From positions 324,467 through 388,466 of the forward strand of contig NZ_KB911459.1 of NCBI RefSeq assembly GCF_000383475.1: DNA of 64,000 nt. The letters run 5' to 3'. The stretch comes from Microbacterium sp. 11MF (GTDB lineage Bacteria > Actinomycetota > Actinomycetes > Actinomycetales > Microbacteriaceae). Of the stretch, positions 45,961 to 55,177 are shown in pieces. Under the pieces are notes generated by a model. The model was given only the letters and a program-made list of their open reading frames with translations. It did no database searches and was not told the origin of the DNA. The position numbers and the translations under genes were made by a program. Numbering within the stretch: the stretch's first letter is position 1; every line of letters starts with the position of its first letter.

Positions 45961-46653
45961 TCAGGCGGTGCGGTCGGCCTTCAGCATGTATCCGAAGCCG
46001 CGCTTGGTCTGGATGAGCGGCTCGGAGGAGTGCGGATCGATCTTGCGGCGGAGGTAGGAGATGTAACTCTCGACGATGCCGGCGTCGCCGTTGAAGTCGT
46101 ACTCCCACACGTGGTCGAGGATCTGCGCCTTGCTGAGCACCCGGTTGGGGTTGAGCATCAGGTACCGCAGGAGCTTGAACTCGGTGGGCGAGAGGTCGAT
46201 CGAGACATCGCCGACCTGGACGTCGTGGGTGTCCTGGTCCATCGTGATCTCGCCGGCCTTGATGATCGAGTCCTCGTCGGCCTGCATCGTCCGGCGGAGG
46301 ATGGCCTGGATGCGAGCGACGATCTCGTCGAGGCTGAACGGCTTGGTGACGTAGTCGTCGCCGCCGACGTTGAGGCCCTCGATCTTGTCCTCGGTGGCAT
46401 CCTTCGCCGTGAGGAAGAGGATGGGGGCCGTGTAGCCCGCACCGCGCAGCCGCTTGGTCACGCTGAACCCGTTCATGTCGGGCAGCATGACGTCGAGGAT
46501 GATCAGGTCGGGTTCTTCTTCGAGGACGGCCGAGATGGTCTGGGCGCCGTTCGCGACGGCACGGACCTGGTATCCGGCGAACCGGAGACTGGTGACCAGC
46601 AGGTCCCGGATGTTCGGCTCGTCGTCCACGACGAGGATGCGCGCAGCGGTCAT
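45961..46653 (-). CDS. OmpR/PhoB-family response regulator (PhoP-like)
   Basis: This is a 230-residue regulator with a receiver domain (acidic pocket DDE near residues 10-12, phosphorylated Asp54 in LIILDVMLPDM, Lys in YVTKPFSLDE) and a C-terminal winged helix with LSPTEFKLLRYLMLNPNRVLS and IVESYISYLRRKID. It is close to mycobacterial PhoP. It is transcribed with the kinase gene, whose start lies 13 nt after this stop. The downstream target genes are not predictable from the window. ATG at 46653. Confidence 0.95.
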   Translation of the reverse strand: MTAARILVVDDEPNIRDLLVTSLRFAGYQVRAVANGAQTISAVLEEEPDLIILDVMLPDMNGFSVTKRLRGAGYTAPILFLTAKDATEDKIEGLNVGGDDYVTKPFSLDEIVARIQAILRRTMQADEDSIIKAGEITMDQDTHDVQVGDVSIDLSPTEFKLLRYLMLNPNRVLSKAQILDHVWEYDFNGDAGIVESYISYLRRKIDPHSSEPLIQTKRGFGYMLKADRTA

Positions 46654-46752
46654 GAGCCCATACTGGCACCGGAATCCATCGGTTTGCTGGACATTCCGTT
46701 CCCGGGTCGCTCCGGAGTACGATCCCCGCGCGCGGTGAGACAGGATGGAACG

Positions 46753-48099
46753 GTGACCGTCCCGCATTCCGCCCCCGTTCCGCCCCGACCCGCGCCGACA
46801 CTGCCGGCCGACGTCACCGGTCCGGGTGCCGCCTTCCATCGGCTGGTGTTCGCACGGCAGCGCCGCGGGTGGTGGACGCCGCTGGCGACCGGTGCCATGG
46901 GCGTCGTCCTCTACCTCGTCGTAAGCACCGTCATCGGTCTCGTCTTCGGCCTGGTCGTCCTCGCCACCGATCCCTCCGTCGACATCTTTGCGCTGACGGA
47001 CCGGCTCCTCACGATCGACGTCAGCGACCCGATCGGACTCGCCATCATCCTGCTGTCGCTCGCGGTGATGTGGCCGATCTACCTGCTGTCGTCCTTCGTC
47101 GTGAACGGTCGACGGGTCGGCTACATCTCCTCGGTCGCCGGAAGGCTCCGATGGAAGTGGCTCCTTCTGTGCATGGGTGCCGCGGTGGTCGTCTACATCG
47201 TGATCTCGGCCCTGTCCTTCCTGCTCCCGGCAGAGGAGGGGGGCGGCAACGTCGTCGCGCCCGCGGACAACCCGGCGTTCGTGGCATCCCTTCTCGTCGT
47301 CCTCCTGCTGGTGCCCTTCCAGGCGGCCGCGGAGGAGTACATCTTCCGCGGGTACCTCATGCAGACGGTCGGGCGGTGGTTGAAGCACCCCGCATGGGCG
47401 ATCCTGCTCCCCGTCCCGCTGTTCGTGCTGGGGCACATCTACGACTGGGCCGGGCAGGCGAGCGTGGCGGTGTTCGCGATCGCCGCCGGCTGGCTGACCT
47501 GGCGGACCGGTGGGCTCGAAGCGGCGATCGCCCTGCACATCGTGAACAACCTCGCCGCCTTCGGGTTCTCGGTCTTCGGGCTCAGCGATGCGGCGGCGAC
47601 CGACACGAGCATCGTCAGCCTGGTGTCCTCCGCCGTGATGATCGCCGCATTCGTCGGTGTCGTCGAGTGGCTGTGGCGCCGCGGTGACGGGCGCCGCACC
47701 GTGCGCCTCACGCCGCCGCCGGAGCCGGTGCACGTTCCCGCCGCCTACGCATACCCGCCGGTGTACGGCCAGCCGCCGGTGTACGGTCAGCCGCCGGTGT
47801 ACGGCCAGCCGCCGGTGTACGGCCAGCCGCCGGTGTACGGCCAGCCGCCGGTGTACGGGCAGGCTCCGGTCTACGGGCAGCCGCCCGTCGATCCGACACC
47901 GACGCCCGCGCCGTACGACGGTCCGCCTTTGCAGCCACATCAGGCGCCGCGGTGGGGCGAGTACGCGCCCGCTCCCGACACGACCCCGACGCCCGACTCC
48001 CCGTCACCGTCCGACGGTGGCTCCGGGTCGATGGGATCGGATGCCGGGGGCACCGGCGGATCGGACGGCGGCTCGTCCGGATCGTCCTCGTCCGACTGA
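46753..48099 (+). CDS. CPBP-family intramembrane protease with PPVYGQ repeats
   Basis: This is a 448-residue protein with about eight membrane helices and the CPBP (Abi/CAAX) motifs: EEYIFRGYL (the EE-xxx-R motif), a conserved H in FVLGHIYDWAG, and HIVNNLAAFGF. These are glutamic intramembrane proteases of CAAX-processing ancestry, in bacteria sometimes tied to bacteriocin immunity. The C-terminal tail (about residues 325-448) is cytosolic or extracellular and disordered: seven tandem PPVYGQ-type hexapeptides, then Pro/Thr and a Ser/Gly/Asp-rich end. The GTG is 6 nt after CAGGAT, a near-match to the usual leaderless hexamer. The gene is divergent from the two-component system. Confidence 0.88.
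   Translation: MTVPHSAPVPPRPAPTLPADVTGPGAAFHRLVFARQRRGWWTPLATGAMGVVLYLVVSTVIGLVFGLVVLATDPSVDIFALTDRLLTIDVSDPIGLAIILLSLAVMWPIYLLSSFVVNGRRVGYISSVAGRLRWKWLLLCMGAAVVVYIVISALSFLLPAEEGGGNVVAPADNPAFVASLLVVLLLVPFQAAAEEYIFRGYLMQTVGRWLKHPAWAILLPVPLFVLGHIYDWAGQASVAVFAIAAGWLTWRTGGLEAAIALHIVNNLAAFGFSVFGLSDAAATDTSIVSLVSSAVMIAAFVGVVEWLWRRGDGRRTVRLTPPPEPVHVPAAYAYPPVYGQPPVYGQPPVYGQPPVYGQPPVYGQPPVYGQAPVYGQPPVDPTPTPAPYDGPPLQPHQAPRWGEYAPAPDTTPTPDSPSPSDGGSGSMGSDAGGTGGSDGGSSGSSSSD
47755..47880 (+). repeat. Seven tandem 18-bp repeats (PPVYGQ)
   Basis: Seven in-frame copies of an 18-bp unit (ccgccggtgtacggccag) encode PPVYGQ; the last reads APVYGQ. Copies 3-5 are identical, so the copy number is likely to vary between strains. 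Confidence 0.9.
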
Positions 48100-48115
48100 C
48101 GCTCGCTGACGCTCG

Positions 48116-49759
48116 TCAGGCGGCGAGCAGGTTATCCGCGTCGAGGATCGTGTAGCTGTAGCCCTGCTCGGCGAGGAACCGCTGGCGGTTCTGCGCGAAG
48201 TCCTGGTCGACGGTGTCGCGTGCGATGAGCGTGTAGAAGCTCGCCTTGTGCCCGTTGGACTTCGGGCGGAGCAGACGGCCGAGGCGCTGCGCCTCCTCCT
48301 GTCGCGACCCGAACGATCCCGAGACCTGGATCGCGACCGACGCGTCGGGCAGGTCGATCGAGAAGTTGGCGACCTTCGAGACGACGAGCACGGGGATGCG
48401 TGCGTGCCGGAACTCGTCGAACAGCACCTCGCGCTCATCGACGGGAGTGGACCCCGTGATCTTCGGTGCGCCGAGCTCTTCGGCGAGGATGTCGATCTGG
48501 TCGAGGTACTGGCCGATCACGAGGATCTGCTCGCCCTCGTGCTTGGCGACCAGGTCGCGGACGACGTCGATCTTCGCGTGCGCGGTCGCCGCGAGGCGGT
48601 AGCGCTCGTCGTCCGCCGACGCCGCGTACTCGAGCCGGTCGGATGCCGGCAGGTCGATGCGCACCTCGTAGCAGACGGCGGGGGAGATGAAGCCCTGCGC
48701 CTCGATCTCCTTCCACGGGGCGTCGAAACGCTTGGGGCCGATGAGGCTGAAGACATCGCCCTCACGGCCGTCCTCACGCACGAGGGTCGCCGTGAGGCCG
48801 AGGCGGCGCCGCGCCTGCAGGTCGGCGGTCAGCTTGAACACCGGTGCGGGCAGCAGATGCACCTCGTCGTACACGATGAGGCCCCAGTCGAGCGCGTCGA
48901 GGAGAGCGAGGTGCGCGTACTCGCCTTTCCGCTTCGCCGTGAGGATCTGGTAGGTCGCGATCGTGACCGGCTTGACCTCCTTGGACTGACCGGAGTATTC
49001 GCCGATCTCCTCGGGGGTGAGCGAGGTGCGCTTGAGCAGTTCGTCTCGCCACTGGCGCGCGCTGACGGTGTTCGTCACGAGGATGAGGGTCGTCGTCTTC
49101 GTGTCGGCCATGGCCGCCGCGCCGACGAGGGTCTTGCCCGCGCCGCAGGGGAGGACCACGACGCCGGAGCCGCCCTCGCTGAAGATGTCGACGGCCTTCC
49201 GCTGATACGGGCGGAGCGACCACCCGTCCTCGTGCAGCTCGATCTCGTGGGGGGTGCCCGGGGTGAAGCCGGCGTGGTCCTCGGCGGGCCAGCCGATCTT
49301 CAGCAGTTCCTGCTTGATCTGACCGCGCGCCCACGCGTCGATGACGTACGTATCGGGTGTCGGGTGGGCGATGAGCAGGGGCTGGATGCGGCGGTTCCGC
49401 GCGATCTCGGCGAGCACCGGCTTGTCGGTGGAGCGGAGGATCAGCGTCCCCTCGTCATCGCGCTCGATGATCAGTCGGCCGTAGCGGCCGACGGTCTCGC
49501 GGATGTCGATCGAGACCGACGGCGGGACGGGGAACTTCGCCCAGCGTTCGAGGGTGGCGAGCATGTCCTCCGCGTCGTGCCCGGCGGCGCGGGCGTTCCA
49601 CAGCCCGAGCCGCGTCACGCGGTAGGTGTGGATGTGCTCGGGGGCGCGCTCCAGCTCGGCGAAGATCGCGAGTTCGTGTCGCGCGTTCTCCGCGTCGGGA
49701 TGCGCCACTTCGAGCAGCACGGTTCGGTCGCTCTGGACGATGAGGGGGCCGTCAGCCAT
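48116..49759 (-). CDS. XPB-type DNA helicase (Rad25/ERCC3 family)
   Basis: This is a 547-residue superfamily 2 helicase, the bacterial form of eukaryotic XPB. The N-terminal 190 residues form the XPB N-domain. The motor has LPCGAGKTLVGAA (motif I), VYDEVHLLP (DEVH, II), the XPB-specific LVREDGREGDV (RED) motif, IGPKRFDAPWKEIE, and RLGRLLRPKSNG (VI). The ATG at 49759 follows TAGACT by 8 nt; a TTG 9 nt upstream is less likely. The helicase-associated gene precedes it by 27 nt, the order known from mycobacteria. XPB proteins act in DNA repair; the bacterial role is not settled. Confidence 0.93.
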   Translation of the reverse strand: MADGPLIVQSDRTVLLEVAHPDAENARHELAIFAELERAPEHIHTYRVTRLGLWNARAAGHDAEDMLATLERWAKFPVPPSVSIDIRETVGRYGRLIIERDDEGTLILRSTDKPVLAEIARNRRIQPLLIAHPTPDTYVIDAWARGQIKQELLKIGWPAEDHAGFTPGTPHEIELHEDGWSLRPYQRKAVDIFSEGGSGVVVLPCGAGKTLVGAAAMADTKTTTLILVTNTVSARQWRDELLKRTSLTPEEIGEYSGQSKEVKPVTIATYQILTAKRKGEYAHLALLDALDWGLIVYDEVHLLPAPVFKLTADLQARRRLGLTATLVREDGREGDVFSLIGPKRFDAPWKEIEAQGFISPAVCYEVRIDLPASDRLEYAASADDERYRLAATAHAKIDVVRDLVAKHEGEQILVIGQYLDQIDILAEELGAPKITGSTPVDEREVLFDEFRHARIPVLVVSKVANFSIDLPDASVAIQVSGSFGSRQEEAQRLGRLLRPKSNGHKASFYTLIARDTVDQDFAQNRQRFLAEQGYSYTILDADNLLAA

Positions 49760-49786
49760 AACGGGCAAGTCTACCGGCCCCGCCGG

Positions 49787-51493
49787 TCACACCGGCCGGA
49801 CGCTGACGATGCTCGACAGCGGCAGCGTCCGCTCGACGTCGGCGGCGCGGTCGCGACCGCGCAGGCGACCACCGCCGAGACCCGCGGCCTCCAGGGTGAC
49901 GTCCCGGCTCGACCCGTCGGGCATGCGGACCGTGATCTCGATCGTCGCGCGGTTGCGGACGGCCTGGTCGAGCTCGCGTTCGAGCCAGGCGGCATCCGCG
50001 TCGTCGGAGAGGCTGGCGCGCAGGGTCTCGATCAGCGGGCGGTATCGATCGGATGCCGTCGGTTCCGGTGCCGCGCTCTCGGCGACCTCGTGGCGGCCCG
50101 GAGCCCGCGGGGCACCGTCGGCATCCACCGCCAGAACGGGGTAGCGCGCGTCGGAGAGCATCCAGAAGGTCGTGTCGGCGCTCGTGCGGGTGACGAGGTC
50201 GTCGCCGTCGGTCACGAGTCCGAGGGGGCGCAGCGCCTGATCGACGTTGATGGCGTCGAGCAGGTCGCGGTCGCCCGAGACCCGGGTGTATCCGAGACGG
50301 TCGACGCCGACCCGCAGGGTGCCGTGTCGGGCGGCCGCACGCTCGATCTCGTAGGCGAGCGGCTGGGGCACGCCGGTGAGCGACAGTTCGGTGAGGAACG
50401 CCGTGAGGGATGCCGAGGTCTCGCCGCCCGCGAAGGCCGCGCCGATCGTGTCGGCGGTGAAGCGGTAGGTCGCCGCCTGCGCGCGGGACTCGCGGCGGGC
50501 GGTAGTCCGCAGGCGCTGGTCGAGCTGGGGTTCGAGGGGGCCGGGGGCGATGGCCGTCAGGTCGTTCTGCAGGTAGACCTTGTCCACCTCGTGCGGCAGC
50601 AGGGAGCGGAGCGCGGCGATATCGGCGTCCTCCCCGGCCGCGAGGCCCGCGGCCCACTGCGGCGTCGTGCCCGCCGGGGTGAGCACGGCCCACTGCGTGA
50701 GCATCGCGGCGAGGCGGCGGACGCGATCGGGCCAGGCCGGATCGAACGGGTACGCACCGGGCCACTGCGACGGGTCGCGCCATCCGCCCGAGGCGTCCCG
50801 CAGCGCGGCGGGCAGCCGGTCGCGCAGGCGACGGGCGACCTCGATCCACCGCTCCACGGTGCGGATGCCGAGCCACGCCGTTCCCGACTCGGTGACGCTC
50901 CAGTTGCGTTCCGACCCCGCAAGCAGGCCGGACTCGGCGGCGATCGCGACGAGGGTGTCGGCTGCGTCGGAGGTCGCCGCCGCTCCCGCCTCGACCAGTC
51001 GTCGCCGGTCACCGGCTCCGAGGGCACCGGAGCCGATGCGGCCGAGCGGGGTGCGGGTGGCCACGTGGAGGATGTCGGCGAGCGAGGCCACGGCGTCGAA
51101 AGCGCGCTCTGCACTCGCGGCATCCGATTCGGGCCCGCCCTCGAAGATCACCGGCGACTCGACGGGTGAGGCTCCGCCGAGGGCCGCAGCCACGGCGGCG
51201 TAGGGCCGGCCCTCCTCGTCGGCGAGGGCGCGTGAGACCAGACCGGCGCGAAGACCGGGGGTCACGGCCGCATCGGCGTCGACGGCGTCACGGAGCGCGG
51301 CCGCCTCGAGGTCGGAGACGTCGGCGAGAGCCCGGCTCAGCTGCGCGGGGTCGAGCAGCGCGTCGGCCGCGTCGAAGAAGTCGGTCCACGACGTGTTCGG
51401 GGCGATGCGGCGGGCATCGAACACCGCGGCGAGGGCATCCGGATCGAGCGTCGCGAGGCGGGTCGCGAGGGCACGAGCATCGGAAGCTGTCAC
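49787..51493 (-). CDS. Helicase-associated domain protein (partner of XPB)
   Basis: This is a 568-residue protein of the helicase conserved C-terminal domain 3 group, the regular neighbour of XPB in actinobacteria. It has no ATPase motor. Recognisable parts are the N-terminal TRLATLDPDALAAVFDARRIAP, a central helical region, VYLQNDLTAIAPGPLEPQL (a typical block of this family), RHGTLRVGVDRLGY and a C-terminal beta-rich end. It is separated from a small membrane gene by one base and from the XPB gene by 27 nt, so these form one transcription unit. Confidence 0.85.
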   Translation of the reverse strand: MTASDARALATRLATLDPDALAAVFDARRIAPNTSWTDFFDAADALLDPAQLSRALADVSDLEAAALRDAVDADAAVTPGLRAGLVSRALADEEGRPYAAVAAALGGASPVESPVIFEGGPESDAASAERAFDAVASLADILHVATRTPLGRIGSGALGAGDRRRLVEAGAAATSDAADTLVAIAAESGLLAGSERNWSVTESGTAWLGIRTVERWIEVARRLRDRLPAALRDASGGWRDPSQWPGAYPFDPAWPDRVRRLAAMLTQWAVLTPAGTTPQWAAGLAAGEDADIAALRSLLPHEVDKVYLQNDLTAIAPGPLEPQLDQRLRTTARRESRAQAATYRFTADTIGAAFAGGETSASLTAFLTELSLTGVPQPLAYEIERAAARHGTLRVGVDRLGYTRVSGDRDLLDAINVDQALRPLGLVTDGDDLVTRTSADTTFWMLSDARYPVLAVDADGAPRAPGRHEVAESAAPEPTASDRYRPLIETLRASLSDDADAAWLERELDQAVRNRATIEITVRMPDGSSRDVTLEAAGLGGGRLRGRDRAADVERTLPLSSIVSVRPV

Positions 51494-51494
51494 G

Positions 51495-51773
51495 TCAACG
51501 GCCCTTGTTGGCCCGTCCCCGTCGCACGAAGGTCATGATCAGCAACGCGAGCAGCAGTGCGAAGGCGACCGGCGGCGCGACGTAGACGATGAGGCTCACC
51601 ACCGGCCAGATGCCCGAGGCGAAGTCGGCCTGCTCCAGTCCACCCGGACCCGACGCGATGATGATCGAGAAGAAGCAGACGACCGAGAGCACCAACAGAC
51701 CCAGGGACATGAACGCCAGGATGCGGTCTATGCGACGGACGGGAAGGTCGCCGGCCGGGGGCGGAGTGCTCAT
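51495..51773 (-). CDS. Small hypothetical membrane protein
   Basis: This 92-residue protein has two membrane helices (about 18-42 and 58-82) and a basic C-terminus (RRGRANKGR). The family is unknown. The ATG is 6 nt after TACTCT, a leaderless layout, and the stop is one base from the helicase-associated gene, so it heads the XPB operon. Confidence 0.75.
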   Translation of the reverse strand: MSTPPPAGDLPVRRIDRILAFMSLGLLVLSVVCFFSIIIASGPGGLEQADFASGIWPVVSLIVYVAPPVAFALLLALLIMTFVRRGRANKGR

Positions 51774-51879
51774 CCGATCAGAGTAGCGGCTCGCCGCGGT
51801 GGCTTAGGGTGGTGGGTGGGGCTGAGACGGTCCCACTTTTCCATGCCCGCACGCGGGCTCGAGCAGCGAGGTTCGACAC

Positions 51880-52263
51880 ATGCCCACCGGCAAGGTCAGG
51901 TTCTACGACGAGGCGAAGGGATTCGGCTTCATCACCGGCGACGACGGTCAGGACGTCTTCCTGCACGCGACCGCGCTCCCCGCCGACACCACGACGATGA
52001 AGCCCGGCACCCGGCTCGAGTACGGCGTCGCCGACGGCCGCCGTGGTCTGCAGGCGCTCGCCGTTCGGGTGCTCGATGCCCCTCTCAGCCTCAGCAAGCG
52101 CAACCGCAAGCCCGCCGACGACATGGCTGTCATCATCGAGGACCTCGTGAAGCTCCTCGACGGCATCGGCGGCGATCTGCGCCATGGGCGGTACCCGAGC
52201 GGCGCGCACGGCAAGAAGGTCGCCGCTGTGCTCCGCAAGGTCGCTGATGACCTCGATGCCTGA
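51880..52263 (+). CDS. Cold-shock-domain protein with C-terminal extension
   Basis: This is a 127-residue protein. The first 65 residues are a cold-shock domain (GKVRFYDEAKGFGFITGDDG, DVFLHATAL). The rest is an extra 60-residue helical part (KRNRKPADDMAVIIEDLVKLLDG and the basic GAHGKKVAAVLRKVADDLDA end). This longer form, next to a DUF3027 gene, is conserved across actinobacteria and differs from the 67-residue Csp at 41.2 kb. The ATG has GAGG upstream. It overlaps the DUF3027 gene by 17 nt. Confidence 0.92.
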   Translation: MPTGKVRFYDEAKGFGFITGDDGQDVFLHATALPADTTTMKPGTRLEYGVADGRRGLQALAVRVLDAPLSLSKRNRKPADDMAVIIEDLVKLLDGIGGDLRHGRYPSGAHGKKVAAVLRKVADDLDA

Positions 52264-52957
52264 ATCGACCGAACCGGCAGAACCGGACACCGCGTCCGTC
52301 GAGTCGGCTGACACCCCTGTCGAGCAGACGGAGGCGTCCGCCCCCACCGACCCGCGCCTGTTCGAGGCGCACGACCTCGCGCGCGCGGCGCTTCTCGAGG
52401 TGACTCCCGAGGCGACCGTGGGTGATGCCGCGGGGTATCAGCTCGAAGACGGGGGTGTCGTCTCGCTCCGTTTCGCGAACCGGATGGCTGGTTACCCCGG
52501 CTGGTTCTGGACGGTGAGCGTCGCCGTCGTCGATGGATCCGACCCGACCGTCCTCGAGGTGGAGCTGATGCCCGGCGACGGCGCGCTGCTCGCTCCCGAG
52601 TGGTTGCCGTGGGCCGAGCGGCTCGCGGAGTACCAGGCGGCTCAGGCCGCGTCGGGCGAGGACACGTCCGACGAGGACGACGACGATGACGTGGACGACG
52701 ACGACGAAGACGCCGACGAGGATGACGCCGACGGCGAGGACCTCGATGCCGGCGACTTCGAGAGCGACGGTTCTCCGATCCTTCACGCCGGCGACGTCGA
52801 CGGCGTCGACATCGACGAGCTCGACGAGTCGGAAGACGACGACGAGTCCGACGAGGACGACGACGAGTCCGACGAGGACGAATCCGACGACGATGACGAT
52901 GACGATGACGACGAGAACGATGACGACGAGAATGCGGAGGTGCTGCGCGAGTACTGA
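52247..52957 (+). CDS. DUF3027 family protein with polyacidic tail
   Basis: This is a 236-residue protein. The DUF3027 core (about 25-130) includes FEAHDLARAALLEVTPEATVGDAAGYQ, MAGYPGWFWTVSVA and APEWLPWAERLAEYQ. The last 95 residues are almost all Asp, Glu and Ser, with runs such as EDDDESDEDDDESDED. The function is unknown; the acidic tail and fixed cold-shock neighbour suggest nucleic-acid-related work, which is inference. ATG 52247 is chosen (AAGG upstream, coupled to the cold-shock gene); ATG 52256 is the alternative. A bidirectional terminator follows. Confidence 0.87.
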   Translation: MTSMPESTEPAEPDTASVESADTPVEQTEASAPTDPRLFEAHDLARAALLEVTPEATVGDAAGYQLEDGGVVSLRFANRMAGYPGWFWTVSVAVVDGSDPTVLEVELMPGDGALLAPEWLPWAERLAEYQAAQAASGEDTSDEDDDDDVDDDDEDADEDDADGEDLDAGDFESDGSPILHAGDVDGVDIDELDESEDDDESDEDDDESDEDESDDDDDDDDDENDDDENAEVLREY

Positions 52958-52979
52958 CGCGCGGCATCCGCTCTCACAT

Positions 52980-53017
52980 GAACGCGGCCCCGGGGATCAC
53001 TCCTCGGGGCCGCGTTC
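52980..53017. terminator. Bidirectional terminator between DUF3027 and serC
   Basis: A perfect 13-bp stem (gaacgcggccccg and complement) has a 12-nt loop and lies between two convergent genes. The plus-strand side is followed by gtcgtgcg, without a T tract. Confidence 0.8.
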
Positions 53018-53028
53018 GTCGTGCGGGG

Positions 53029-54252
<1,224 letters not shown>

Positions 54253-54254
54253 TC

Positions 54255-54959
54255 ATGACCGACCTCATCGACACCACCGAGATGTATCTGCGCACCATCC
54301 TCGAACTCGAGGAAGAGGGCATCACGCCCCTTCGTGCGCGCATCTCCGAGCGCCTCGGCCACTCCGGCCCCACGGTGTCGCAGACGATCGGCCGTATGGA
54401 GCGCGACGGTCTCGTCGTCGTCTCGGAGGATCGCAAGCTCGAGCTGACCGACCCGGGCCGGCAGAAGGCCGTCGACGTCATGCGCAAGCACCGTCTCGCC
54501 GAGCGCCTGCTGTCGGATGTCATCGGCCTCGACTGGGCGTACGTCCATGAAGAGGCGTGCCGCTGGGAGCACGTCATGAGCGAGCTCGTCGAGCGTCGGC
54601 TCATCGAACTCCTCGACCACCCGACCGAATCCCCGTACGGCAACCCCATCCCGGGCCTCGACCAGCTGGGCGACATTCCGGCCAACGCGTTCGACAACGG
54701 CGTGGTCGGCCTCGTGCGTCGGCTGAACGACGCCGGCGGGCCGGTGACGGGCAGCATCCGTCGTCTGGCGGAGCCGATGCAGGTCGATCCCGAGCTCCTG
54801 ACGCAGCTGCGCGACGCGGGTGTCGTCCCCGGGCGCACCGGCTCGTTCCGCTTCAACGAGGGGTACGTCCTCGTCGAGATGGACGGTGTCGACGAGGCGC
54901 TCGAGCTCCCCGTCGAGGTCGCCTCACACATCTTCATCGTCGACGCGCGCGAGATCTGA
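54255..54959 (+). CDS. ideR: Iron-dependent DtxR/IdeR-family repressor
   Basis: This is a 234-residue metal-dependent repressor. The winged helix (about 1-75) has TEMYLRTILELEEEG and SGPTVSQTIGRMERDGL. The dimerisation and metal-binding part follows, with all ancillary and primary ligands of DtxR/IdeR visible: Met10, His79, Glu83, His98-region, and Cys102/Glu105/His106 in EACRWEHVMS. The C-terminal SH3-like domain (about 150-230) ends in VEVASHIFIVDAREI. ATG 54255 makes Met10 fall at position 10, which supports this start over the frame from 54189. It should repress iron-uptake genes when iron is plentiful. Confidence 0.94.
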   Translation: MTDLIDTTEMYLRTILELEEEGITPLRARISERLGHSGPTVSQTIGRMERDGLVVVSEDRKLELTDPGRQKAVDVMRKHRLAERLLSDVIGLDWAYVHEEACRWEHVMSELVERRLIELLDHPTESPYGNPIPGLDQLGDIPANAFDNGVVGLVRRLNDAGGPVTGSIRRLAEPMQVDPELLTQLRDAGVVPGRTGSFRFNEGYVLVEMDGVDEALELPVEVASHIFIVDAREI

Positions 54960-54994
54960 GCCGTCGTCGCGGCCCCGCACGCAAGAGCGGGAGC

Positions 54995-55023
54995 GTGACT
55001 TATTCGTTACCTTCCGGTAGCCT
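54995..55023 (+). promoter_or_regulatory. Promoter of the M23 peptidase gene
   Basis: GTGACT and TAGCCT are separated by exactly 17 nt. This would start a leader of about 150 nt before the peptidase gene. That leader (55030-55177) has several GC hairpins but I could not match it to a known riboswitch. Confidence 0.5.
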
Positions 55024-55177
55024 CGGAGGGTCCATAGGCGAGAAGCCCGCCACGGACCGCCTCGCGAGTTGCCTCTCCGGCTCGTCATTCGCCTGGTGTC
55101 CCCTACATCCGTGCCCGACACGGAGTGCCGACGAGCCAGCATCCTCACCCGCGGATGCGGAGGCGCTGGAGGACAGC

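Noticed and set aside
55024..55177. c-di-AMP (ydaO-type) riboswitch in front of the M23 peptidase
   Set aside because: Such riboswitches are common before wall peptidases in actinobacteria, but I could not find the conserved core segments; only generic GC hairpins are present.
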